A model generated the notes under the pieces. The model had not been told where the DNA came from and did not search any database. It saw only the letters and a program-made list of their open reading frames with translations. The position numbers and the translations under genes were made by a program. Positions 55,045 through 64,000 of a stretch of DNA of 64,000 nt are shown piece after piece (the first letter of the stretch is position 1; each line of letters opens with the position of its first letter). Origin of the DNA: Protea cynaroides (taxonomy: Eukaryota > Streptophyta > Magnoliopsida > Proteales > Proteaceae); assembly GCA_028583415.1 (NCBI GenBank), contig CM053274.1, positions 96,194,549 to 96,258,548 on the forward strand, in the 5' to 3' direction.

Positions 55045-55258
55045 AAATCGTCTCCCGCCTGAGTTTGGGCGGGAGGCTGGGCGGCCCGGATGGATGATCG
55101 TCATGTGGCACTCGGAGGGATTCGAGTCCTCCATCCGAGCCGACCGCCCAGTCAACAAACTGAGCCGACTGGGAGTCGGCTCGGATGGAGGGCTCGGATC
55201 CCTCTGAGTGCCACATGGCGGCCATCCATCCGGGCCAGTCGTCCGATGGGGGATGACA
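55045..55258. mobile_element. Foldback hairpin element, copy B (upstream of MSH7)
   Basis: An inverted repeat of about 210 bases. The left arm (AAATCGTCTCCCGCC, CCCGGATGGATGATCG, GTGGCACTCGGAGGGATTCG, CCATCCGAGCCGAC) pairs with the right arm (GTCGGCTCGGATGG, CGGATCCCTCTGAGTGCCAC, GGCCATCCATCCGGG). It shares the plan and some words (AATCGTCTC, GAGCCGAC) with copies A, C and D but is more diverged. It lies exactly between units Q1 and P2. No target duplication was recognised. Confidence 0.7.
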
Positions 55259-55383
55259 TAAGGTAATGGGGGACTTGGCGCCGCTTCTCCCCGCTTTAGA
55301 TTTTGGAGCATCGAAATACATAAATACCCCTAATCAGCGGATGTTTTACGTAGACCGATCCGTAAAATACCTCCGTTTGGATC
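55252..55383. repeat. MSH7 upstream duplication, unit P2
   Basis: Second copy of P1, including TTGGCGCC (55275-55282). Confidence 0.8.
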
Positions 55384-55848
55384 TATTAGTTAAAACCCGT
55401 TACAAACGCATACCATATTCGGTCATGTAGTATACATATTGTCGTACTGACCTCAAAGATACGGTAAAATATTCTATAGTCCAAGTCTTGCCGTTTAAAA
55501 TGTAAAGCGTACCATATCTATATCCATGTTTTAACTTGCATATTCCATTAGTAATGTGTTGATTAATTAATCACACATCGTTTAACACTACTCTTACTAC
55601 TTTATTGCTTATTATCTCAATGTTTATGACCAGATACTTTATAAATGTCATGTGTTTCATTGATGTAGGTATAATTTTTCAATTTATGGGAGTATATTGT
55701 TTCTTCTTTTTTTGCCATATTGTATTAATGTGTTACAACTAATCCGTTTAAAATCATTTTAGTTTTTTTTGTCGTTTTCGAAATGTTTGCCTTTTTTTTT
55801 TTACCGTAAACATTCTTGTTTGGCGGTTCCTGTTTTAATTAACTATGG
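55384..55848. other. AT-rich insertion between P2 and Q2
   Basis: About 465 bases separate P2 from Q2, whereas P1 and Q1 are contiguous. The ends TTAGTTAAAAC and GTTTTAATTAAC are roughly inverted, so it may be a small MITE. No coding potential is seen. Confidence 0.4.
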
Positions 55849-55925
55849 TCTGGACTCTCGAGTCTAGAGTGGATACCCTGGGCTTTGGAACCTTGAGGGT
55901 GGAGGGCTAGGGCGCAATTCAACGG
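55847..55925. repeat. MSH7 upstream duplication, unit Q2
   Basis: Second copy of Q1. Confidence 0.75.
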
Positions 55926-57630
55926 CACTATAAGCCCAACGGCTCGTTTGTGACGACGTGACCCAAGCTTCTGGGTCGGGTGAACTGGTCACTGGTGTGA
56001 TGTTTTGATTTGAGCAATGCTAGGACCCCGGATTATACAATGCGCATGGATCCTCTTGTCCTCGAGTCGCGCCAGTCGTCCGATGGGTGGACGAAGGACT
56101 AAAATCCAATGCATGGTAATCGGTTCAGCTAATTCAATCAATTCACATCGGTATCCGCCGAGCCCAAAACCAATCCGATATAGAAGTCGATTTTCTGTAT
56201 CTCTTACCATTTAATAAAAGGGTTTTTTTATATATATATTTTTTGTGCAAATTAAACCCACCAAGGGGTCAACATCCACTGTGAGGAATAAAAAATGGAC
56301 TACAAGTCCACAAGGGTCTGAAGAAAAGCTAGCAACAGGTCGACACAAGAACCATTTTGAGGGGCTTGCAGAGCCACCTAGTTAAGGGTGTTAAACGGTG
56401 GGGTGTATATGAGGGTAAAATTGAAATCGAATCGATTAATTAAATGGTGTCAAAATTGGAATCATAAACAATCATTAAACGGTTTCGGCTTATTGATTTT
56501 TGACAATTTTTTCGTTAAATGGCTTGACTTGCACTTCATAAACAGTTTAACGCATCAATTGACTCAGTTCTCCTAATTGATTTCTAAATAACTCATTTAT
56601 CCCATATCAATCTCATATGACAAACATTGAAGCTACGCCACTACCTTATTAGCTTATGTTGTCAACAATGCTATTGCTCCTTGAAGCCTAAATTTTCAAC
56701 TATCTGAATGATATCAAGTACATTACCCATAATTTGACCCCGTACTTTTGCCAAGATCAATTAAATCCAATAGCTTGGTATAATATACAAGGGCATTGTT
56801 TAATATCTAGAGTTCAAAGTTTCCTTCAAGGGATAAAAAAGAGAGAGCGAGTGGATTTTGGTCTTGTATCCATTATCCCTGATATCAAGTACATTGCGGT
56901 GGGACTGATTCGGTTTGATTCGTCACATGATTTGTAATCTTAATACTATTGTATGAAAATGATTAAGATTAGGGTTATGACAATATTCTATAAATACTGG
57001 TAATGAGTACCTACAGTTACAGTAAGAGATCGTACGTATGTCTTTATGATTTATTATTTATCATATCTCCATTGTATTATAGTGTTCTTTTATGAATTAT
57101 CATGGATTTCATTGAAACCCTAATCCTCAAAAAATCTAACAAATTATTTCTTCTGAGAAGGCATACTATATTTGATTTTACATGGGGAACTCTTATCCAT
57201 AATCTTTTCACCGAAGGAACTCCAAAGGATTGTTTTCATAAAAAGGGAGCTTTTATTCTGTGTTTTCTGCGACGGAACTAAAAAGCATATAATTTCAACA
57301 GAAGGAACCTTTGATTCTGTGAATAATTAATTATATTCCACGAGTACTTATCTTGGTCTCAGTTCCTTTGGTTATGTGAATAATTAATTACATTCCACGA
57401 GTACTTATCTTGGTCTCATGAGATTGATGTTTTTAATATAATTCATAGATAAACAGATTACAAATTAATGTAAGTTCCATCCTTAGTGTAGAAACAAAAC
57501 TATACCCCAGGTATTCCTCCACACGTATAGAATAACAGTGGATGCTTCATATCGAAACAAAACCAGGAACGCATGCAAGGAGATACTTCGCCAGCCCTAA
57601 GCAATCATAGAATAAGAAAACCCTTCTCCT
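55926..57630. other. Intergenic, no gene recognised
   Basis: AT-rich sequence between the divergent MSH7 and MATH genes. At 56384 a GGGTGTTAAACGGT start resembles the MITE family ends. Duplicated short blocks (ATTATATTCCACGAGTACTTATC-like) occur at about 57331 and 57387. No credible open frame. Confidence 0.6.
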
Positions 57631-57637
57631 TATAAAA
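57631..57637 (+). promoter_or_regulatory. TATA box of the MATH-domain gene
   Basis: TATAAAA lies 66 bases before the ATG at 57703, a sensible distance for a short leader. Confidence 0.6.
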
Positions 57638-57702
57638 CCCAACCAACTTCGGCTGTCTTCTTCTAATTATAGGCTTTAATTTGCCTTTCTGTGATAACAG
57701 TT

Positions 57703-57748
57703 ATGACAACAGCGGAGCCTACCACTGACATCCATGATGGTAACAAAC

Positions 57749-57799
<51 letters not shown>

Positions 57800-58802
57800 G
57801 TGAAATTCTAAGTATGTATTGATCATATTGGTTTTTGGTAGGAGTTTCGAGAACGATTACCGAAGACATTCCAGCTCACTTCACCGTCAAAATTGAAGGG
57901 TTTTCGTTGCTATCGAAGGCTTCAATTGAGAGATATGAAACAGCTGAATTTGAAGCCGGGGGATACAAATGGTACACGTCTTACTTATTGAGTTCAGATT
58001 ACCTGCATGTGCATGTATTTTTCATGGGATTCTATCACCGCCGATGTTATATAGGTCTAATCTCTAGAGTGTGAGACCCATTGGATATGAAAAGTTAGGG
58101 GATTCAAATCGTCTCATTCCTGAGATTTGGGAGGCGTGGCGGCGACCCCACTGGATGGTCGCCACGTGGGGGTTGGATGAATCCGACCCCTCCGTTCGAG
58201 CCGACACTCTCTTGTCGGCTTGGTTTGTCGGCTCGAATAGAGGGGTCGGATTCATCCAACCTCCACGTGGCGACCATCCAGTGGGGTCGCCGCCACGCCT
58301 CCCAAATTTCAGGGATGAAACGATTTGGATCCGAAAAGTTATAGGATCCTAAAAAGAATACAAAAACATACAGCTGAACTATTCTCTTTTCTCCTACTTG
58401 CTTCCACCTTTAGCATTTCTATTATGATTTTCAAGCAAATTGGGGTCATTGTTGTGGTGCCACATCAGCAAATATGATGGGCGCCCCAGATGATAGAGGG
58501 CCCAATTCTGATATAGCCCCTCAATAAATTTCTACTTGTTTTTTAGGTAAGAGGTTTTGTATACGGCCGTGTATATACATGGCCGTATTTTTAACCGTCA
58601 AATGAAATATAATCTCAAAACTATCCCTCCCTTATTAAATGAAGGACTGATACCTTGATTGTGTACATACACGGTCTTCTACTTATTGTTTAGGCAAAAC
58701 GTTTTGTATGGCCGTATATTTACATGATCGTATTTTCAATAGTTGAACATAGTATGATCTCAAAACTAGCCCTCCGCTATTTAATGAAGGGCTGATACTT
58801 GC

Positions 58803-58876
<74 letters not shown>

Positions 58877-60827
58877 TTATATATTTACAGTCCATGCATG
58901 TATCTGTATATTAAAGGCTGATAATATCCTTCCATTAATCCTGAATCCTAATCTAACCCAGAGGCTGAAACATAACACTGCTGAGATGGGCTTGGAGTCC
59001 ATTACTTGAAATGAAATATGTGGCTTCAAGAAGTTGACTGAAAATTTAATCACTCAATGCCGTGACATTTAAATTTCCATTCCAGCTTCTTAGTGATAAA
59101 GCCATTCTTGTAAATTTATATTAATCAGAAATATTTATAAATTCTTCGGATCTTAACTATTTTGCAGGAAATTGTCACTCTATCCAAATGGAAATAAGAC
59201 CAAGAATGAAAAAGATCATCTCTCTCTCTACCTGGCAATAGCGGATACAAAGACAATCCCTCATGGTTGGGAGGTCAATGTTATTTTCCGGTTGTGTTTG
59301 CTTGATCAGATCCGAGACAACTATTTGATGGTTCAAGGTATTATTAAGCTACTATTTGATGGCTGATCCGATCTGGATAACCTAAAACCATGCTATGACC
59401 TGATTGAATTCCGCTAGAGGACATAAATTCTTAATGAGTCAACAAATTGTAGTGCTATCCAGTGGATTATCTAGAGATATTTTGTCATACTAATAATATC
59501 TAAGGGTGTTAAACGGTGCAGTTCGATTTTGGCTCGGTGTATAATGAGTAAAACAAAAATCGAACCATTTATTAAATAGTTTTAGCATGCTTACCAAAAT
59601 CGATTATTATCGGTTTCGATTTTTTGATTTTTAAAAGGCTTCGTTGCTGGGAGGGAGAGGAAGAGAATTAGGAATAGAGTAGAGGGAAAATCAAGGAAAT
59701 CATTAAAATCATTTTAATCATATATAAAAGTGGACTAACGATTTAGAAGTATGCCATGTGGAAAGCATAAAAATATAATTTATTTCTACAAATATAGATA
59801 TTTAGCAATAAAGGACTAAAGTAAAGGTTTAGTCGGATTTAACGGTTCCATTGTTGAAACCAAAATTGAACCATTTAATGATCGATTTCACGGTTTTGGT
59901 TTAAATGGTTCATTTTTTGACACCATTATATCTGCATCTGTTTGCTTAGATTCAAGGGAAAGAGGAAGGCGCTTTCATGGGATGAAAATCGAATGGGGTT
60001 TCGACCAATTTATCAGTCTAAAATCTTTCATGGATGCTTCCAATGGATATCTTATTGGCGATACCTGCGTGTTTGGAGCTGAGGTATTTGTTTGCAAAGA
60101 AAGAAGTACTGGCAAAGGTGAATGCCTAACAATGATAAAGGACACTATTGCTACTAAGCATATCTGGAGAATTGAGAATTTCTCAAAGTTAGACAAAGAA
60201 TGTCATGACTCCAAAATATTCATTATAGGAGATCAGCAATGGTATGACCAGCTAAACATTACTTTGAACTAGATCATTGAGGGTTAACATACACATCACA
60301 GTATAATTCATCTCCTTGTTCTATATGACACAGGAAGGTGCAACTCTATCCTAAGGGGAAAGGTAGTGGAATGGGCAACTGTCTTTCTCTGTATTTGGCT
60401 TTGGCTGATCCTAACACACTTCCTCCTGGTCGGAGATTTTATGTCGAATTCGTCTTGCGCCTAATGGACCAGTTACATAACAAACACGTATATGGCAAAG
60501 GTAAAAATGTCAGAACTATGTATACTTCAGGTCTTGCTATTTTGTAGGAAAGGCAATGCCCTACAGGTCCATTATATATAATGGAGTTGGACTCACTTGG
60601 ATAGCTTCTTCTCTGCAGTGAGCGGAGCATGCAGATTATAAGATTCTATACTTAAAAATTTTAGTTTTGGTTTTGCAGCTAGCCAGTGGTTCAGTACCTC
60701 AAGTCAAGAACATGGTTGGTCAAGGTTCATTTTACTTAGTCAACTCTACATAGGTTTTCTGATGAAAGATATTTGCATTGTTGAAGTAGAGATTAATGTA
60801 ATTGGCACAGTTATCACACTTCCATGA
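57703..60827 (+). CDS. Tandem MATH (TRAF-homology) domain protein
   Basis: Six exons join in frame: 57703-57739, 57842-57971, 59168-59337, 59950-60241, 60334-60500, 60679-60827. They encode 314 residues. Two MATH domains are visible: about residues 24-163 and 185-309, each with the strand pattern of the plant TRAF-like family and of the N-terminal region of UBP12/13. No protease, BTB or RING domain follows, so it belongs to the MATH-only group, which expands in plants and mediates protein-protein contacts. The second domain looks about five residues short near residue 285 compared with the first, and the C-terminus stops soon after the last strand. All donors begin GT and all acceptors end AG. 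A poly-A signal AATAAA is at 60865. Introns carry a CT microsatellite, foldback copy C, a TA tract and a MITE. The substrate is unknown. Confidence 0.88.
57750..57797. repeat. (CT)n microsatellite in MATH intron 1
   Basis: About 24 CT units between the donor at 57740 and the acceptor at 57841. This pyrimidine tract may help acceptor use. Confidence 0.9.
58098..58332. mobile_element. Foldback hairpin element, copy C (9-bp target duplication)
   Basis: A near-perfect 235-bp palindrome in intron 2 of the MATH gene. The arms of about 110 bases pair almost fully (for example GGAGGCGTGGCGGCGACCCC against GGGGTCGCCGCCACGCCTCC), with a loop of 10-20 bases near 58205-58225. Two CACGTG boxes sit symmetrically (about 58163 and 58264). 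The flanking direct repeat GAAAAGTTA (58089-58097 and 58333-58341) is perfect and 9 bases long. Confidence 0.85.
58803..58871. repeat. (CT)n(TA)n compound microsatellite in MATH intron 2
   Basis: About 11 CT units are followed by about 23 TA units. Confidence 0.9.
59503..59926. mobile_element. MITE-like element in MATH intron 3
   Basis: It starts AGGGTGTTAAACGGT and ends TTTTTTGACACC, the inverse of the start. The interior holds CGAACCATTTA / GAACCATTTAATG words. It is related to the element at 50026-50375 but more diverged, and the ends are imperfect. Confidence 0.55.
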
Positions 60828-61990
60828 ACATATAGAAGAAGTTGACCACTCTCAGTTATAATACAATAAAGTACTTCTCAATGCAACATTGCCAACATAT
60901 ATCATGATCTTTGCCTAAAACCTACATATATCATATGTAAAGGAATGTTGGAGATAGGGGTGTCAATTGATTGGTTTCGATCAGATTTAATCTATTATTT
61001 TCATCATTTTAACATCCTGCAAGGATGAAGTGTGAACAAAAAAACTGTTAATCCAAGAGTTCAAAAAGAATAGTCAAAGTAAAGTGCTTTACAAATGTGT
61101 AATTGATCATAAGAGTGCTCATATAAATTTTAAGCAAAAGTTTTCATAAGCGGCTGTGTGCATGGCTCGGAATCAATGAAATCCAATGAGCAAATTTCCC
61201 AAATATTATCTCCCTGTATTCAAGGCCAACGGAAGGAATCTCCCCCTTATATGAACCCCTTCCCCTAAATTTTATTTCCCAGCTTTAGATTTATGATAGA
61301 TGGAAGTTATAGAACTTCAGAGTAGGTGCAGCCTCCCAATTGCCATCATAAATAGGCTCAAACATCAAATCGCTTCATATTTTACATATTTTCTCACTAT
61401 TTCACTCTCAATGACATAAATTAATTAATATTTATTTGGTTGGCTCCCTCTGGAAGGACCGACATTATTTGTACCCTTATATGTTTGTTGCCTAGAATCT
61501 TAACTAAAGCATTAAAGCTACCCCAAAGTTACAAATCTGACTTTTTTTTTGTCATGTTTCCATCATTTACAAATTAATTCCTCTCCAGAAGATCTCGACA
61601 CAAATTCTAACGGCAACACACCCCATCTATGAATGTAATAGACCCATGAGTTTGGACTTCGGATCACCTCCACGTACGTAGATTCTCCATGGGATCCCAT
61701 CACTGTTGATGTGATATGAGACCCACCTCTAAAGTGTAGGACACACTAGACATGGACACTGATGGAATTCCAATGAAAATATAAATACATGCAAGTAAAC
61801 TATTTTTATATAGGCCCCATTACATGTCGATGGCGTGAGATCCAAGAAAAGATACCCAAGTTGGGAGAAGATCCGGACTCTCCTTTTTTTTCACAAGCAT
61901 ATTCCCGCCCACCGGATAATCAAACAACTCAAAACCATTTGCTAGTTTTGGCCCATTTGCTTGTGGCCCAATTGAATACTGAATCCCAAT
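60828..61990. other. Intergenic between MATH and MBF1c
   Basis: It begins with the MATH 3' region (AATAAA at 60865-60870). A lone MITE-type end (AGGGGTGTCAA) is at about 60957. The rest is AT-rich with no recognised gene. Confidence 0.6.
60865..60870 (+). terminator. Poly-A signal of the MATH gene
   Basis: AATAAA, 38 bases after the stop codon. Confidence 0.55.
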
Positions 61991-62011
61991 TAAAAGATAA
62001 CAACAACTACA

Positions 62012-62023
62012 GAACCTTCCAGG
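62012..62023 (+). promoter_or_regulatory. Heat-shock-element-like site 1 upstream of MBF1c
   Basis: GAACCTTCCAGG fits the alternating GAAnnTTCnnG pattern bound by heat-shock factors, with a weak third unit. An interrupted palindrome, GGCCAAATTGGCC, follows at 62023-62035. Confidence 0.5.
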
Positions 62024-62050
62024 GCCAAATTGGCCATAAGCTTACGGAAC

Positions 62051-62063
62051 GAACTTTCTAGAC
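62051..62063 (+). promoter_or_regulatory. Heat-shock-element-like site 2 upstream of MBF1c
   Basis: GAACTTTCTAGAC reads GAAnnTTCnnGA, nearly a perfect three-unit element, 10 bases before the TATA box. MBF1c genes are known to be strongly heat-induced, so this fits. Confidence 0.6.
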
Positions 62064-62073
62064 AACCAACTCC

Positions 62074-62080
62074 TATAAAA
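62074..62080 (+). promoter_or_regulatory. TATA box of MBF1c
   Basis: TATAAAA, 120 bases before the start codon; a CT-rich leader follows. Confidence 0.7.
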
Positions 62081-62199
62081 ACCCCTTCTTCATCTTTTGT
62101 GGAATCATCTTCCGACATTTCTGTTTCTTTCTTCTACTAATTCATCGATCTTTATCACTTGCAACTTCCATTTACTCCATCCCAAACTCCCGATCAACG

Positions 62200-62643
62200 A
62201 TGCCGAGCAGATATCCAGGAGCCATGAGTCAAGACTGGGAACCAGTCGTAATACACAAATCGAAGCCCAAGGCTCAGGCGCTTCGAGATCCGAAAGCCGT
62301 GAATCAGGCTCTACGTACGGGCAGTGAGGTTCAGACGATAAAGAAGTTCGACGCGGGTTTGAACAAGAAGACACCGGCGACGGCCGTCAATGCCAGGAAA
62401 CTCGAGGAGGAGACAGAACCGGCGGCGTTGAACAGAGTACCGGTGGATTTGAGACAGGCTATACAGAAGGCTCGATTGGCTAAGAAGATGAGTCAGGCCG
62501 ATCTGGCTAAGCAGATCAACGAGAAACTACAGCTGGTTCAGGAATACGAGAATGGGAAGGCTGTCCCTAACCAGGCTGTTTTAGCGAAGATGGAGAAGGT
62601 TTTGGAGGTCAAGCTCAAAGGGCACTCAGGGAAAGGTAAGTGA
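62200..62643 (+). CDS. MBF1C: Multiprotein bridging factor 1c (transcriptional co-activator)
   Basis: A 147-residue intronless gene. The N-terminal MBF1 region (about 1-75, starting MPSRYPGA with WEPV soon after) is followed by a Cro/C1-type helix-turn-helix (about 90-140) containing MSQADLAKQIN and VQEYENGKAVPNQ. The start MPSRYPGA and the lack of introns distinguish the MBF1c subgroup from MBF1a/b. The family links transcription factors to TBP, and MBF1c accumulates in heat stress as a thermotolerance regulator. Here two heat-shock-element-like sites and a TATA box lie 120-190 bases upstream. Length equals that of known MBF1c proteins (about 148). Nothing is broken. A poly-A signal, AATAAA, follows at 62763. 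Confidence 0.95.
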   Translation: MPSRYPGAMSQDWEPVVIHKSKPKAQALRDPKAVNQALRTGSEVQTIKKFDAGLNKKTPATAVNARKLEEETEPAALNRVPVDLRQAIQKARLAKKMSQADLAKQINEKLQLVQEYENGKAVPNQAVLAKMEKVLEVKLKGHSGKGK

Positions 62644-62762
62644 AGGTGATTGATTTTACGAGCTATAGTTCGTTTCCGTCCTACTGGTGTTCTTCTTCCT
62701 TTGTTGTTACCCTTTTTCGGGTGTTGATGAGAAATCGCCTTGTAAGAAATCTCATGTATAGA

Positions 62763-62768
62763 AATAAA
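62763..62768 (+). terminator. Poly-A signal of MBF1c
   Basis: AATAAA, 120 bases after the stop codon, followed by A/T-rich sequence. Confidence 0.55.
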
Positions 62769-63364
62769 AAATTCTGAGTACTTGTTGATAAATTTCCTCT
62801 TTACTCTCCTTTGGTTTCCTTTTGGATTATTAATACTGTTTCATTCATGGGTTTAAATTCTTTAGGGAATTAGGGGATCATTGCAGAGTAAAATCCAATT
62901 CTATCCATTTGTATTAGGTAACTAAAAAAAATTAAAAAAAGAAAAGAAAATGGAAAGCGATTTGTGCGAATACTTTCCCCAGCGGTAAGAAATGGGAAAC
63001 TTGTTCGATATCCATTGAGTTGGATAATTAATTCAGACCAATCCTCAACTCTTAATTGTGAAAGTAGGACATATTCAGTGTTTCTCACTAAGATTGCAAT
63101 TCAATTGGTCGCGTTTGGTAACAATTCTGCTATTTTTAGAAAGAAAAAAAAAAAAAGCTTCTTTCAGAAATTCTACATTCACAGTAATTATGGGGGAGGA
63201 GATTGTTGTTTGGTAATCCGAAAGGAAAAACGTATTTTCAAATTAGGAAAAGCTCGCTGATTTCTTAAAAAAAAAAAAAGTTTCTGGAGGCTGGACTTCA
63301 AAATTGGTGTTTTAGTAATCCGAAGTGATTTCGGAATAGAAAAACTAATATTTAGATAGTTGCA
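62769..63364. other. AT-rich intergenic sequence
   Basis: A-runs near 62930, 63145 and 63270 and no credible gene. TAATCCGAA occurs at 63214 and again at 63316. Confidence 0.6.
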
Positions 63365-63365
63365 G

Positions 63366-63596
63366 GGATTCAAATCGTCTCATCCCTGATATTCGGGAGG
63401 TGTGGCGGCGACCTGGATGGTCGTCATGTGGGGGTCGGATGAATCTGACTTTTTCGTTCGAGTCGACACTCTCTTGTTGGTTCGGCTTGTCGGCTCGAAT
63501 GGAGGGGTCGGATTCATCCGACCTCCACATGACAACCATCCAGTGGAGTCGCCACCACGCCTCCCGAATCCCAAGGATGATTACGATTGTAGGATT
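63366..63596. mobile_element. Foldback hairpin element, copy D
   Basis: A 230-bp palindrome closely related to copy C (GGGAGG-GTGGCGGCGAC, GGATGAATC, CGAGTCGACACTCTCTTG). The left arm has GGATTCAAATCGTCTCATCC and the right arm the inverted equivalent. The right end is altered (CGATTGTAGG) and no intact target duplication is visible, so this copy is older or imprecisely ended. Confidence 0.75.
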
Positions 63597-64000
63597 TTAA
63601 ATCTGTTGTTATGTACAGATGAACTCTAGCGACGGTCAAGGAATTCAGCTCTAGCTATTTATCACGGCCCAAGGAATTCGACTCTAGCTATTTTGTACAA
63701 ATGAACTCTAACCATAGGATCATGACTGAATTGTTGATAAAGCTAATCCACTCTTATTATTTGCTGATCATTGATTTGTCATTAGACTCATTACTCCCTT
63801 CACCAATCCTTTGATAAGTATTCTTATCAATAAATTAAAAAAAAACAAAAAACAAAGAAAATATTTCTATTCCGTTCCCAATCGCAATCCTCCCTCCCTT
63901 TACCTGGGTAGGCTTCTCTACCAAAATAGTTTGTGCTTGATGTGTTTGTCTAATGGTACTGGAGGAGTTAATTTGGACGGAATCGTATGATTATGAGAGT
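63597..64000. other. Intergenic end of window
   Basis: It contains a short tandem repeat (about 63619-63700) with AATTC-GCTCTAGCTATTT words in two units and a poly-A-rich stretch at 63835. No gene is recognised. Confidence 0.6.

Noticed and set aside
54928..55321. 95-127-codon minus-strand frames upstream of MSH7
   Set aside because: They span the duplicated promoter unit and hairpin copy B. No conserved domain.

Overview
The window is nuclear DNA from a flowering plant. The genes have spliced plant-type exons. The repeat load is plant-like: Ty3/gypsy and Ty1/copia LTR retrotransposons primed by initiator-Met tRNA, SINEs resembling the Au family, MITEs and Mutator-like foldback elements. A degenerate TTTAGGG tract of plant telomere type is also present. 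I cannot name the species.

Four protein genes are supported. Two lie head to tail on the minus strand. MSH7, a plant-specific MutS homologue, has 17 exons from 54695 down to 33763; every splice junction keeps frame and it encodes 1112 residues. Downstream of it is the 5' part of a very long gene related, from memory, to the plant spastizin/ZFYVE26-like family typified by Arabidopsis At2g25730. Five exons lie between 32224 and 3632 and the gene runs off the left edge. On the plus strand are a six-exon gene for a two-MATH-domain protein (57703-60827) and an intronless gene for the heat-responsive co-activator MBF1c (62200-62643). MBF1c has a TATA box and two heat-shock-element-like sites upstream.

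Layout: 1-3631 is repeat-filled sequence, presumably intron 5 of the spastizin-like gene. 3632-4553 holds its exons 3-5. 4554-21707 is a 17 kb intron containing one degenerate gypsy element (plus strand, 6689-21166, target duplication GAAAC) with a second, younger gypsy element (minus strand, from 13941) nested inside it. Low-complexity stretches that look like assembly artefacts flank the nested element. 21708-21852 is exon 2 and 31314-32224 is exon 1. The 9.5 kb intron between them holds SINEs, LTR fragments and a possible 4.3 kb terminal-inverted-repeat element carrying a piece of a histone H3 gene. 33763-54695 is MSH7, whose intron 12 holds a 3.9 kb copia element (target duplication AGACC). 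54838-55925 is a duplicated MSH7 upstream region interrupted by a foldback element. 57.6-62.8 kb holds the MATH and MBF1c genes.

The most notable non-genic structure is a family of four roughly 210-245 bp near-palindromes at about 5.96, 55.05, 58.1 and 63.4 kb. Two of them are flanked by perfect 9 bp target duplications, which points to small Mutator-like foldback transposons able to fold into long hairpins. The known genes are ordinary plant housekeeping or stress genes. I found no unknown multi-gene system. Coordinates come from reading the sequence by eye, and protein family names come from memory of the families, not from a search.
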